This document shows, one piece after another, positions 16,195-24,866 of a DNA stretch of 29,291 nucleotides. Below the pieces are notes generated by a model. It was not told the origin of the DNA, searched no databases, and saw only the letters and a program-made list of their open reading frames with translations. Made by a program: the position numbers and the translations under genes. Position 1 is the first letter of the stretch; each line of letters starts with the position of its first letter. Source of the stretch: JAVBNC01 sp031551765 (lineage in GTDB: Bacteria; Desulfobacterota; Desulfovibrionia; Desulfovibrionales; Desulfovibrionaceae); contig JAVBNC010000106.1 in NCBI GenBank assembly GCA_031551765.1, forward strand, positions 1-29,291, in the 5' to 3' direction.

Positions 16195-17589
16195 TTAGAA
16201 AAGCGGCCGCACCACCAGCCGCTCCCCGTCCACGGCCACGGGACGCGCGGCCACAAGTTCGCGCGGGGCGGCGTTTTTCGGCGGAATTTCAAACACGCAG
16301 TCCAAGTAAAATTCATTGACGCCCTTGATGCCCGAGACGGATTCGCGCACCACCAGCACCTGGGGCGAATCCAGCGAGCGCCGCAGAAACGCCGCCTTCT
16401 TGTCCGCGATGCAGGCCCGCAGCGTGGCGGCGCGCGCCTTTTTCACTTCCGCGCCCAACTGGCCGGGCCAGTCCGCCGCCGGGGTGCCGGGCCGCCGGGA
16501 ATACGGGAACACGTGCGCGTAGCTGAAGGGAAGCGTTTGGCAGAGAGCCAGGGTTTCCGTGAACTCCTCTTCCGTCTCGCCGGGAAAGGCGGTCAGAATG
16601 TCCGCGCCCAGGCCGGACAGCGGCCAGACGCGCGCCAGTTCGCGGCAAAACCCCTCCAGCATGGCCGGGGCGTAATGTCCCCGCCCCATGCGTTTCAGCA
16701 GCGACCGGCTGCCGCTCTGCAAAGAAAGATGCAGGTGCGGCGCGATCAGGCGGCTGTTCCCCAGCGTCTCCAAAGCCTTGTCGCCCAACTGTCCCGGTTC
16801 CAGCGAGCTGATGCGCAGCCGCGCCCGCCCCGCCCATTCCGGGGCCAGTTTCTTTTCCAGCAGGGCCAGCAGGTCCCAGAAATCATGGTGTGGCGTGAGA
16901 TCCCGCCCGTACTGGGCTAAATTGATGCCGCTGACCGTCAGTTCCCGGAACCCGGCCCCCAGCAGACGACGCGCTTCCGCCAGGCTGTCTTCCGGCAAGC
17001 GGCTGCGCGAAGCCCCGCGCGTAAGCGGCACGATGCAGTACGTGCAGCGGTGCGAACAGCCGTCCTGCACCTTGAGCATGGCCCGCGCCCGGTCGTAGCC
17101 GCTGACTTGGAAGGGGGGAAAGGCTTTGTTGTCGAAGCCATCTTGGATGGAAGCAGGGCCCTGCCCTGCACCCGCCAGGGGGGTGACCCCCCTGGACCCC
17201 GCGACAGGGGGGGCTTGGGAGGGTGTGCGCGTGGTTTCAGGGAAGGTGTTAAGCGAATGTTTCTCCTGTTGGGGCACCAGCAGCGTCACGCCCGGCAGGG
17301 CGGCCAGTTCCTCGCCCAGCACCTGGGCCGCGCAGCCCGTGACCACTATGCGCGCGTTTGGCGCGGCCCGGTGCGCGCGGCGCACGGCGGCCCGCACGTC
17401 CACCACGGCCCTGGCCGTCACGGCGCAGGTGTTGACGCAAATAAGGTCCGCCTCAGCCGGGTTTGCCGCTTCCCTGTGGCCCTGGGCCAGCCAGGCTTCG
17501 CGCAGGGCGTGGGTTTCGTACTGGTTGACCTTGCAGCCCAGGGTGACCAGGGCAAAAGTTTTGCCGGAATCAGAAAGGTGTTTGCTCAT
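16195..17589 (-). CDS. mtaB: MtaB-type tRNA threonylcarbamoyladenosine methylthiotransferase with an in-frame repeat insertion
   Basis: A 464-residue radical SAM methylthiotransferase that should add a methylthio group to t6A37 of tRNA. The N-terminal cluster domain has LGCKVNQYE (Cys19), CVNTCAVT (Cys55) and TGCAAQ (Cys86). The radical SAM motif GCSHRCTYC gives Cys178, 182 and 185. The LGCKVNQYE form separates MtaB from MiaB and RimO. Residues 128-158 are encoded by a module B repeat (17116-17208) and add about 31 residues in the linker between the two cluster domains; flanking linker residues 112-127 are also poorly conserved in type. A reduced TRAM-like end closes the protein (VAVDGERLVVRP). 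It lies 23 nt downstream of the NlpC/P60 gene. Confidence 0.92.
   Translation of the reverse strand: MSKHLSDSGKTFALVTLGCKVNQYETHALREAWLAQGHREAANPAEADLICVNTCAVTARAVVDVRAAVRRAHRAAPNARIVVTGCAAQVLGEELAALPGVTLLVPQQEKHSLNTFPETTRTPSQAPPVAGSRGVTPLAGAGQGPASIQDGFDNKAFPPFQVSGYDRARAMLKVQDGCSHRCTYCIVPLTRGASRSRLPEDSLAEARRLLGAGFRELTVSGINLAQYGRDLTPHHDFWDLLALLEKKLAPEWAGRARLRISSLEPGQLGDKALETLGNSRLIAPHLHLSLQSGSRSLLKRMGRGHYAPAMLEGFCRELARVWPLSGLGADILTAFPGETEEEFTETLALCQTLPFSYAHVFPYSRRPGTPAADWPGQLGAEVKKARAATLRACIADKKAAFLRRSLDSPQVLVVRESVSGIKGVNEFYLDCVFEIPPKNAAPRELVAARPVAVDGERLVVRPLF
17116..17208 (+). repeat. Module B repeat inside mtaB
   Basis: GTTGTCGAAGCCATC is followed by GCAGGGCCCTGCCCTGCACC and the palindrome CCAGGGGGGTGACCCCCCTGG, the same order as 19131-19225 and the inverse of 23040-23141. 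It runs antisense to mtaB and is read through in frame as the segment PVAGSRGVTPLAGAG followed by QGPASIQDGFDNKAF. The closely related PLAGAGQ reading occurs at the N-terminus of the next upstream gene. Confidence 0.88.
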
Positions 17590-17612
17590 GTGGTTGTTCT
17601 ACTCAATCAAAT

Positions 17613-19193
17613 TCAGCGCCGTGCAACGGTTTTCGTTTTCTTGGCGCGCTTGGCCGCGACTTTTCTGGGCAGCGGCGGCTTGTCGTCCACTTCCGGCAGA
17701 ATGGACAGCCCGTCAATGCGGTCCAACAGGCTGTCCGGCGTGCTGACGGAAGGCAGTTCCGCGCCGGGCCGCAACGACGTGACCACGGCCTTGCCGATAA
17801 CCGCCCGGCCTTCGCGGGAAGAGCGCCCGCCGCGCCCGCCTTCTTCCAGGGGACGGCCGTTTTCGTCCAGCAGCACGCGCACGCCCCAGACGTTGTGGAA
17901 CATGACCGGCACCGGATTGCCATCCAGTTCGTAGGTTCCCACGTACAGGCCCACGTGCCCTTTCATTTTGACCAGGGACATGAAAGGCACACCCTGGGCC
18001 ATGATTTGCGCCTCTTTTTCCTGCGCGGGCAGGCCGGTTACCGTGACCTGGCGGCCCCAGCGGGCCTGGTCGGCCGAGTTTCTGGGCAGCCAGACGCCGA
18101 AAGGCGTGAACAAATCCCGCGTGGTGGCGGAGCAGTCGCGGTCCTCATACATGCCGCCCCAGCCGTAGGGCTGGCCCATCATGCGGTTGCCCACGCGCGC
18201 CAAGGCCGCGCGGGTCAGGGGCAGCGGCATTTCGGCGGCCTGTTCCGGCGTCAGTTCCGCCGTGGCCGCCCGCGCCCAGCCGTGGCCGCCGCGTTCCGGG
18301 AACAGCACGCGCAGATTTTCGTCCGCCCGCCCGGCCGGGGCCAGCGGCAGCACCACCCCGATATGCGCCGTCACCGGTACGGGCAGATTTTCGCTTTTGT
18401 CCGGCGTCGCATGCCGCAGCGGCGTCTTGTCCTCCAGCACTGCGGCAAAGGCCGCGTTGCGCCAGGTTTTTCTGAAAGATTCGTCCACCAGGGCCACGTG
18501 TTCCACCGGCACCCAGCCTGTGGCAATGCGAGTCTGCAGAAAAACCCAGCCTCCGTCCCTGGACGTATGGATAATCGCCACCGGCGTGCCCACCCACAAG
18601 GCGGAATTTTGAAAATAATCAAACGGATACCCTTCGCCCCCCAGCCTCGGATACCGGAAATAAGGCGAAAGCGTCGGCATGAGCCGCAAGGCCGTGTTTT
18701 TCACCGTAATCGCATAGCGCACCGGCCCGGCAGGACCGGCATAGGCCCGCGCGTTGCTGTTTTTCACCAGTTCGTCCCAGCGTTCGCGCGGGAAAGGCCG
18801 CAAGTTTTCGATATACCCCTTGTCCGGGTTATACGTATTCATGCCCCAGAACGCCTCTTTCGCGCTCAGCCCGGCCCGTTTCAGCTCCCAGGGCATGAAA
18901 AAGCGCGTAAAAAAGCGTTCCATGTCCGAACGCTGCCGCTCCGTGTCCACCAGCACCTCATCCGCCCCGGCCTTGTCCGCGTAAACCGTCAAATCCTGCG
19001 GCAGCCGCGCCAGATCCAGGCACACCACCTCGTCCGGAGCCGCCGGGTCCGTGGGGTCCTGCGCCAGTTCCGGCGGCTGTTTGGCGGCGCAGCCTGACAG
19101 CACAGCGAGCAGCAGCACGACGAGCAGGGCGGAAAGGCAATTTTGTCGAAGCCATCCAAGAGTGAGAGCAGGGCGCTGCCCTGCACCCGCCAA
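17613..19193 (-). CDS. SH3 domain NlpC/P60 lipoprotein (gamma-D-Glu-diamino acid endopeptidase type)
   Basis: Predicted envelope lipoprotein hydrolase that trims peptidoglycan stem peptides. A hydrophobic signal core ends in the lipobox LSGC, followed by an N-NLPC/P60-like region (RFFTRFFMPWEL, AFWGMNTYNPDKGY), two SH3-type domains (GTPVAIIHTSRDGGWVFLQT, GWVPVEHVALVD) and a NlpC/P60 domain with the catalytic Cys in YEDRDCSATTRD and the His in KGHVGLYVG. The architecture is that of the Desulfovibrio enzyme of known structure (DVU_0896). The start is uncertain: the sequence before the signal core is module B of composite copy II. A TTG at 19193 with AAGGGG upstream gives a 35-residue signal; an ATG at 19328 gives an implausible hydrophilic extension. 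The C-terminus is Lys/Arg-rich. Confidence 0.87.
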   Translation of the reverse strand: MAGAGQRPALTLGWLRQNCLSALLVVLLLAVLSGCAAKQPPELAQDPTDPAAPDEVVCLDLARLPQDLTVYADKAGADEVLVDTERQRSDMERFFTRFFMPWELKRAGLSAKEAFWGMNTYNPDKGYIENLRPFPRERWDELVKNSNARAYAGPAGPVRYAITVKNTALRLMPTLSPYFRYPRLGGEGYPFDYFQNSALWVGTPVAIIHTSRDGGWVFLQTRIATGWVPVEHVALVDESFRKTWRNAAFAAVLEDKTPLRHATPDKSENLPVPVTAHIGVVLPLAPAGRADENLRVLFPERGGHGWARAATAELTPEQAAEMPLPLTRAALARVGNRMMGQPYGWGGMYEDRDCSATTRDLFTPFGVWLPRNSADQARWGRQVTVTGLPAQEKEAQIMAQGVPFMSLVKMKGHVGLYVGTYELDGNPVPVMFHNVWGVRVLLDENGRPLEEGGRGGRSSREGRAVIGKAVVTSLRPGAELPSVSTPDSLLDRIDGLSILPEVDDKPPLPRKVAAKRAKKTKTVARR

Positions 19194-19422
19194 GGGGCAC
19201 GCCCCTTGGGACCCATTCAGGGTGGATAAGGGGACATGGTGCTCAGATTCCGTTCTGTTCGCGCCACGGCGCTCACATACTGTGTCGTGCCGGCTTGAGG
19301 CGACATATGAAATAAGCATTCGTACCATACTAACCCTGATAAAGTTTTTTGAGGAAAGGGAGGAGGTCCGGAGGAGGGGAAACCCCTTTCAAAAAAAGGG
19401 TTTCCCCTCCTCCGGGCGTCGC
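19131..19422 (+). repeat. Composite intergenic element, copy II (B + middle + A)
   Basis: It reads GGAAAGGCAATTTTGTCG at 19131, then the GCAGGGCGCTGCCCTGC and CCAAGGGGCACGCCCCTTGG palindromes, CCATTCAGGGTGG, the middle segment TTCTGTTCGCGCCACGGCGC and TCACATACTGT, the box CCCTGATAAAGTTTTTTGAGG, and a perfect 18-bp hairpin (CCGGAGGAGGGGAAACCC with its inverse). The hairpin lies about 20 nt after the recD2 stop; module B overlaps the 5' end of the NlpC/P60 gene. It matches copy I in reverse along its length apart from part of the middle. Confidence 0.9.
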
Positions 19423-19441
19423 GCTACCACCCGCCCCGCCC

Positions 19442-21670
19442 TTACGCCACTCCTGCGGCCAACCGCCTGGCGAGCCAGGTGTGGCGTTTGTGCATGCGGT
19501 TGTTTTTGACGGCCATGTGTACGGCTTTGACCGAACCCACCAGGACCACCAGGCGGCGGCCTCTGGTGACGCCGGTGTAGAGCAGATTGCGCTGCAGGAG
19601 CATGTAGTGCTGGGTGAGTATGGGCAGCACCACGGCCGGGTATTCCGAGCCCTGGGACTTGTGGACTGAGATGGCGTAGGCCGGGACTATTTCGTCCAGC
19701 TCGTCGTAGGCGTAGATGACGTTGCGCTCGTCAAAGCGCACGGTCAGCTCGCGGTCTTCCGGGTCCACGTGGCAGATGCGGCCGATATCGCCGTTGAACA
19801 CGTCCTTTTCGTAGTTGTTGCGGATCTGCATGACCTTGTCGTCCAGGTGGAAACGGCGTTCCCCGCGCTGCAGCTTCAGGGTCTCCTGGTTCAGGGCGGC
19901 CTGCAGGCGCGTGTTGAGGGCGGCGGCCCCGGCGGACCCTTTGTGCATGGGGGTGAGCACCTGCACGTCGTCCACGGGGTGCAGGCCGAAACGGCGCGGG
20001 ATGTGGTCGCGCACCAGCTCCACGATAAGGTCGACCACCTTTTCCGGGTCGTCCTGGCGGATGAAGTAGAAGTCCGTGAGCCGGTCGCGCTGGTTTTCCA
20101 GGTTAGGCGGCTCGCCGTGGTTGATGCGGTGGGCGTTGATGATGATCTCGCTCTCTGCCGCCTGCCGGAAAATTTCGGTCAGCTCCACCACGGGCACGGT
20201 GCCGGAAGCGATGATGTCCCGCAGCACGTTCCCCGGCCCCACGGACGGCAGCTGGTTCACGTCGCCCACAAAGAGAACCGTGGCGCCGAGCGGCACGGCC
20301 TTCATCAGGTGGTACATGAGCAGGGTGTCCATCATGGAGGCTTCGTCCACCACCAGCAGGGCGCAGGACAGGGGATTGTCCTCGTTGCGGGCGAAGCCGT
20401 CCTCGCGGGGGCTGTATTCCAGCAGACGGTGGATGGTGCGCGCTTCCAGGCCGCTGGTTTCGGACAGGCGCTTGGCCGCGCGGCCCGTGGGCGCGGCCAG
20501 CAGAATGCGGGCCTGCTTGGAAGCGAACGCTTTGATAACCGCGTTGATGACCGTGGTTTTGCCCGTGCCCGGCCCGCCGGTGATCACCAGCACCTTTTTG
20601 GCCACGGCTTCGCGCACGGCCTCTTCCTGCTCCGGGGCCAACTCTATGGGCAGTTGGGGCAGAATGGCTTCCAGCACGCTTTGCGGGTCGTCAAAGCGTA
20701 AAGATTTGGGGGAATGGAGCACCCGGCGCAAATAGTGGGCGATCCCTTTTTCGCAGTGGTGGTAGCGGGAAAGATAGACGCCGAGGTGGCTGCTCCCGTC
20801 CGCCGCGTGCAGCACTTCCAGCACCACGCGCTCGTCGCGTTCCAGGGCTTTTACCGCGTGCTCGGCCAGGGCCGGGTCTATGTCCAGGTCTTTGGAGGCG
20901 GCGGCCACCAGGTCGTCCAGGGGGTAGTAGACGTGGCCGTCGTCCGAGAAGCGGCGCAGGGAGTAAAGCACCCCGGCTTCCGCGCGCAGGTCGCTGTCTT
21001 TGGCGAAACCCAGCTTTTCCGCCACCGTGTCCGCCGTGACAAAGCCGATGCCGTGAATGTCCATGGCCAGGCGGTAGGGGTTTTCCCGCACCACGGCCAG
21101 GGCGTCCGCGCCGTAGTGGCGGTAAATGCGCACGGCGTAGGACGTGGAAACCCCGTGCGGCTGCAGGAACATGATCAGGTCGCGTATGCCCCGGTGCTCG
21201 TTCCAGGCGTCCTGAATGCGTTCCGCCACCTTTTTGGTGATGCCTTTGACCGAGGTCAGGCGCTCCGGCTCCTCGTCCAGAATCCGGAAGGTGTCTTCCC
21301 CGAACTCCTTGACGATGCGGTTGGCCATGGCCATGCGTATGCCCTTGATCATGCCGGAGCCGAGATAGTGGCGAATGCCTTCCGCCGTGGCGGGCAGCAG
21401 TATTTCAAAGTGCTCCAGCTTGAACTGGCGTCCCCATCGGGCGTCCGTGATCCAGCGGCCTTTGAGCAGCAGCCCCACGCCCGGCTGGGGGTTGGGCATG
21501 CAGCCCACGGCCGTGACCGGGTCCGCCTTGCCCGCCACCTTGAGGCGCAGCACGGAGTAGCCGTTTTCCTCGTTGTGGAAAACGACGCGGTCCAGAGACC
21601 CCTGCACTTCCTCCAGGGGTTCCAGGAGAGCGAGGCGTTCGGTTTTGGGTTGGGTTGCGCGTTTGTGCAT
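19442..21670 (-). CDS. recD2: RecD2-type ATP-dependent 5'-3' DNA helicase
   Basis: A 742-residue SF1B helicase of the RecD2 family, which acts without RecBC. The N-terminal OB-like part (20-95) is followed by helix-hairpin-helix repeats (SVKGITKKVAERI near 140, IHGIGFVTADTVAEKLG near 205). Motor motifs: Walker A GGPGTGKT at 365-372, AAPTGRAAKRLSE, VVDEASMMD, VGDVNQLPSVGPG, and the C-terminal SVHKSQGSEYP and LYTGVTRGRR. The ATG at 21670 starts just before the conserved region; no good ribosome binding site is visible, and an in-frame extension to 21829 has low-complexity sequence. Module A follows its stop. Confidence 0.94.
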   Translation of the reverse strand: MHKRATQPKTERLALLEPLEEVQGSLDRVVFHNEENGYSVLRLKVAGKADPVTAVGCMPNPQPGVGLLLKGRWITDARWGRQFKLEHFEILLPATAEGIRHYLGSGMIKGIRMAMANRIVKEFGEDTFRILDEEPERLTSVKGITKKVAERIQDAWNEHRGIRDLIMFLQPHGVSTSYAVRIYRHYGADALAVVRENPYRLAMDIHGIGFVTADTVAEKLGFAKDSDLRAEAGVLYSLRRFSDDGHVYYPLDDLVAAASKDLDIDPALAEHAVKALERDERVVLEVLHAADGSSHLGVYLSRYHHCEKGIAHYLRRVLHSPKSLRFDDPQSVLEAILPQLPIELAPEQEEAVREAVAKKVLVITGGPGTGKTTVINAVIKAFASKQARILLAAPTGRAAKRLSETSGLEARTIHRLLEYSPREDGFARNEDNPLSCALLVVDEASMMDTLLMYHLMKAVPLGATVLFVGDVNQLPSVGPGNVLRDIIASGTVPVVELTEIFRQAAESEIIINAHRINHGEPPNLENQRDRLTDFYFIRQDDPEKVVDLIVELVRDHIPRRFGLHPVDDVQVLTPMHKGSAGAAALNTRLQAALNQETLKLQRGERRFHLDDKVMQIRNNYEKDVFNGDIGRICHVDPEDRELTVRFDERNVIYAYDELDEIVPAYAISVHKSQGSEYPAVVLPILTQHYMLLQRNLLYTGVTRGRRLVVLVGSVKAVHMAVKNNRMHKRHTWLARRLAAGVA

Positions 21671-21793
21671 GGCGTTTTGCGGCCGGGGACGGCGTTCCCT
21701 CTGTATGACCGCAAGGGCGGGGAGCGTCAAGTGCGGGGGAGGGCTGACAAAGCGGTAAAAGGGTGGCGCGTCGGTTGTGCCGGGGCGCTCAGA

Positions 21794-21903
21794 CCTTCTA
21801 CTTTTTTCCGTCCTGACGCTCGACCGCACAGGCCCGGGATTCCAAGCGCGGCAAGTGGAGTGGTGTTAACTCTCGGATCGCCAGGGCGGAAAAAAGTAGA
21901 AGG
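21794..21903. repeat. MITE-like inverted repeat pair
   Basis: CCTTCTACTTTTTTCCG (21794-21810) is repeated perfectly in inverse at 21887-21903, 76 nt apart. GGCGC and GCGCC extend the symmetry outside. No target duplication is obvious. The segment lies in the 292-nt gap between the amidohydrolase stop and the recD2 start and contains no gene I can support. Confidence 0.75.
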
Positions 21904-21962
21904 CATCGCGCCTTGCGTCAGGGGGGCGGACACCAAGCGCGGAGAAAGGCAGAGTGGCTTTG

Positions 21963-22763
21963 TCAAGCGGGAAGGGGGGAGATGGAACTAAGCAGTGCGT
22001 CCGCGTTGTTGGTCAGAGCGTCCATTTCGGCATCCGTGAGGCGCAGGCGTTGCTGTATGCGACCGTGGTGCGTGGCCGGGTCGAACAGAGGGTAATCGCT
22101 GCCGAACAGAACGCGTTCCCTGGAGTGGGCGTTGCACAGGGTGCGCAGTTCCGCGTCGCTGAATCTGTCGGTATTGGAGCAGTCCAGCCAGATATCCAGG
22201 CCCGCCAGGGCGTCCAGGGCGGCGGCCGCGTTCAGATACCCGCCCATGTGCGCCGCGATGAACCGCGCCTTGGGAAAGCGGCGGACCAGGTCCCGCAGCT
22301 TATACGGGCTGGCCGGGTTTTCTAAGAGCGGTTCCTCGCAGCCCACGTGGCACATGAAGATGAAGTCGTTCTGCGCCGCCTCGATCACCGGGAACAGCGC
22401 AGGATCGTCAAACCCAAGTTCCTGAAAATTGGGATGCCACTTCAGCCCCGGAATGCCCGCCGCGCGCAGTCTGTCCAGCTCCCTCTCCCAGCCCGCGCCC
22501 GCCGGGTGCACGCTGCCGAAAGCCGTGATCGCCGCATGCTCCCGCTGCAACGTCATGGCGTAGTTGTTCACCGGCGTCATTTGCGCCGGGGCCGTGGCCA
22601 CGTTGTGCACCACCACCCGCTTCATGCCCGCCGCCCGCGCCCGGGCCAGCAAATCCTCCACCATGCCGCTGCCCGCCGGGCAAAAGCCCAGCCCCGCCAG
22701 CCGCGCCAGCGCCTTGGATGCCACAGCGGGGTGGAACACGTGGGTATGGATGTCCGTGCGCAT
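21963..22763 (-). CDS. Amidohydrolase family metal-dependent hydrolase
   Basis: A 266-residue TIM-barrel hydrolase of the amidohydrolase-2 type. DIHTHVFHP at the N-terminus provides the first metal His pair, GLKWHPNFQ and FMCHVGCEEP further His ligands, FIAAHMGGYLNAAAALD another, and LFGSDYPLFDP the conserved Asp. The substrate cannot be told. The ATG at 22763 follows GGAGG by 10 nt; an open upstream extension to 23027 is Arg-rich and has no family similarity. About 290 nt separates it from recD2 downstream. Confidence 0.88.
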   Translation of the reverse strand: MRTDIHTHVFHPAVASKALARLAGLGFCPAGSGMVEDLLARARAAGMKRVVVHNVATAPAQMTPVNNYAMTLQREHAAITAFGSVHPAGAGWERELDRLRAAGIPGLKWHPNFQELGFDDPALFPVIEAAQNDFIFMCHVGCEEPLLENPASPYKLRDLVRRFPKARFIAAHMGGYLNAAAALDALAGLDIWLDCSNTDRFSDAELRTLCNAHSRERVLFGSDYPLFDPATHHGRIQQRLRLTDAEMDALTNNADALLSSISPLPA

Positions 22764-22932
22764 GGGGTTGAATGCCTCCGGCGGCCAGAGGAAGGGGGAA
22801 CGTCCGCTTCGGATGACGGCCGGTCCGCCTTCCTGGCGGACGCGGCCTCTCGCGCCGAGATGTTGCGCAGGGCGTGCAAGCCGCCGGCGGGCGCGACCGC
22901 CGGCTCGGTGCCCTGATCCCCAGTTGTTCTGG

Positions 22933-22990
22933 CTCCCCGGCGCTCCGCAACCCCGCGTCCTGCGGGGCGGGTTGTGCTGATGCCGGGGAG
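22933..22990. repeat. Intergenic hairpin
   Basis: CTCCCCGGC (22933-22941) pairs with GCCGGGGAG (22982-22990), with inner pairing of CAACCC (22948-22953) to GGGTTG (22969-22974) and a GC-rich tip. It adjoins the distal end of composite copy III. The rest of the 380-nt gap upstream of the amidohydrolase (22764-22932) shows nothing I can identify. Confidence 0.6.
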
Positions 22991-23143
22991 GCGTTCTCTT
23001 TCTGATGAAACGGCGCCGAACAATCACGGCACCACTTTTTTAGCCACCCTGTAAGGGGTCCAGGGGCGCCAGCCCTTGGCGGGTGCAGGGCAGAGCCCTG
23101 CTTCGACTCTTAGATGGCTTCGACAAAATTGCCTTTCCGCGCG
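22985..23143 (-). repeat. Composite intergenic element, copy III (B + part of middle)
   Basis: On the minus strand it begins GGAAAGGCAATTTTGTCG right after the thioesterase stop codon, continues through GCAGGGCTCTGCCCTGC and CCAAGGGCTGGCGCCCC, and then has GTTCGGCGCCGTTTCATC with AAAGAGAACGCC, matching the distal middle of copy I (GTACGGGGCCGCTTCATC, AAAGAGAAACGCC). A central part of the middle and all of module A are missing, so this is a deleted copy. Confidence 0.85.
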
Positions 23144-23554
23144 TCAATCCACCAACTTCCGGAACCAAGCGGGAACGGGGATGGGGCGGCCGGTTTTGTC
23201 GACGCAGGCGTGCTGGGTCATGCCTTGGGCCAGGATGTGGGTTTTGTGCTCGTCGTGCAGCTCGTAGATGAAGGTCAGGGAGGCGCGTCCCCATTCGCTG
23301 ATGCCCGCGCGGACAAGGATGAGGTCGTCGTAGCGGGCGGGACGGCGGTAGCGGCACGAGGCTTCGCGTACGGGCAGGAACAGACCGCGCTCTTCCGCCA
23401 CGGAGTAGGACATGCCGCGTTCGCGAATGTACTGGCCGCGGGCGCGCTCAAAAAGATGAAGGTATTCGGCGTAATAGAGCACGCCCATGGTGTCCGTCTC
23501 TCCGTAAGAGACGCGGTGCGGGTACCAGACTTCGGGGTGGGGAAAGCGCTGCAT
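23144..23554 (-). CDS. YbgC-type acyl-CoA thioesterase (hotdog fold)
   Basis: A 136-residue 4HBT hotdog enzyme that hydrolyses acyl-CoA esters. RVSYGETDTMGVLYYAEYLH contains the catalytic Asp and the conserved xxGVVYxxxY-type helix start, followed by FERARGQYIRERG. The ATG at 23554 has GGAGGT 5 nt upstream, a clear choice over an open extension to 23623. It is divergent from mltA, with about 117 nt between the starts that must hold both promoters. Module B adjoins its stop codon. Confidence 0.92.
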   Translation of the reverse strand: MQRFPHPEVWYPHRVSYGETDTMGVLYYAEYLHLFERARGQYIRERGMSYSVAEERGLFLPVREASCRYRRPARYDDLILVRAGISEWGRASLTFIYELHDEHKTHILAQGMTQHACVDKTGRPIPVPAWFRKLVD

Positions 23555-23671
23555 GGGGGACCTCCGGAATCCGCCTCTTTCTTCTTTGCGCAAGAGAGGG
23601 TATGCAAACTGGGATTTGTGCAAACGCGTTTTTTTACTTCAGGATCGTCCAAAAGCCAAGGTTGCCCGGCC

Positions 23672-24853
23672 ATGCCCCAGCGTTTTCCCGTCAGTTACCC
23701 GTTACTTGTACTCCTTTTTGTTGCCGTGTGCCTGTCGTTTACCGGTTGCGCGGGAAAAAACGGGACCAAACGCGTTTATACCCCGCCCCAGCCGGGCATG
23801 GCCGGGGAAGTGGCACTGTTTTCGCCGTTGTATGAAAGCGGCGTGTTCCCCGTTCCGGAAAAAGAGGCGCGGGAGCAAGTGCGCAAGCTCTCCCCCGCGA
23901 GCCAGGGCTTGAAATCTTGGAGGGACATGGATTTTGCCGTGGCCCAGAGCCTGGCCGTGGCTTCCGCCCGTCCGGCGGGACAGACGGCCGTGGACAGGCC
24001 CGGCCTGCGCGTGACTTGGGGCGAGTTGGCCCGGACACTCGGCGCGTTGCAGCGTCTGTTGCCGCAGTTGGACGCCAAGCCGGAACTGCTGGCGACTTCC
24101 TTCCGCTGGCTGCGTCTGGGGCCGGATTTTTCCTTCACCGGCTACTATGAGCCGACGCTCCAGGCCAGCAGAAGGCCCACGGCGGCCTGCCCTTATCCCT
24201 TATATCGCGTGCCGCCGGACCTGAGGAAAGGCGTGCCCTACCACGCCCGTGAAGCCATTGACCGCAAGGGCGCGTTGCGCGGCCGCAATCTGGAAATAGC
24301 CTGGGTGGACGAGACGGACGCCTTTTTCCTGCACGTGCAGGGGTCCGGCAGGCTGCGTTTCCCGGACGGGTCCGTCACCCATGTGCTCTACGCGGACAAG
24401 AACAACCGCTCCTACGCCTCCTTGGGCCGGATCATGAAAGAGGAAGGCCTGTTGCCCGAAGGCGGGGTGAACATGAAGGCCATACGGGAATATCTGGCCG
24501 CGCACCCCGGCGACAGAACCCGCTTGTTCGACCAGAACCCCAGCTACGTTTTTTTCCGCGAGGCCGCCAAAGGCCCCTTGGGCGGCATGGGCAAGCCCCT
24601 CACCCCCTGGGTCAGCCTGGCCGTGGACAGAAGCGTGGTGCCCTACGGTTCGCTGACCATGGTCACCCTGCCTCTGCCGGACCTGGACGGCCGGCACACC
24701 AAACCCTTTTACGCCCTGACCCTGCCCCAGGACACAGGCGGAGCTATCAAAGGCTACCGCATGGACCTGTTCTGCGGCCCCGGCGACCTGGCCGCCCACA
24801 CGGCCGGGCACCTGGACATCAAAGGCTCGCTCTACCTGTTGCTGGCCAAGTAG
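23672..24853 (+). CDS. mltA: MltA-type membrane-bound lytic murein transglycosylase
   Basis: A 393-residue lipoprotein that cleaves peptidoglycan glycan strands. The signal is a basic N-terminus, a hydrophobic core and the lipobox LSFTGC (near 27). The MltA domain has FSFTGYYEPTLQASRRPT, YHAREAIDRKGAL, LEIAWVDETDAFFLHVQGSGRL and a 3D-type C-terminal barrel with VAVD-like SLAVDRSVVPYGS and QDTGGAIKGYRMDLFCGPG, which holds the catalytic Asp. The ATG at 23672 has only a weak AAGG upstream; a long open extension to 23114 runs into the antisense of the thioesterase gene and a repeat and is rejected. Confidence 0.93.
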   Translation: MPQRFPVSYPLLVLLFVAVCLSFTGCAGKNGTKRVYTPPQPGMAGEVALFSPLYESGVFPVPEKEAREQVRKLSPASQGLKSWRDMDFAVAQSLAVASARPAGQTAVDRPGLRVTWGELARTLGALQRLLPQLDAKPELLATSFRWLRLGPDFSFTGYYEPTLQASRRPTAACPYPLYRVPPDLRKGVPYHAREAIDRKGALRGRNLEIAWVDETDAFFLHVQGSGRLRFPDGSVTHVLYADKNNRSYASLGRIMKEEGLLPEGGVNMKAIREYLAAHPGDRTRLFDQNPSYVFFREAAKGPLGGMGKPLTPWVSLAVDRSVVPYGSLTMVTLPLPDLDGRHTKPFYALTLPQDTGGAIKGYRMDLFCGPGDLAAHTAGHLDIKGSLYLLLAK

Positions 24854-24866
24854 ATGCCGAAGCCAT

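Noticed and set aside
22764..23027. N-terminal extension of the amidohydrolase
   Set aside because: Arg-rich, no similarity, and the GGAGG-preceded ATG at 22763 directly begins the conserved HTH metal motif.
23114..23671. N-terminal extension of mltA to give a 579-residue protein
   Set aside because: The extension overlaps module B and the antisense of the thioesterase gene; the signal peptide and lipobox start at 23672.
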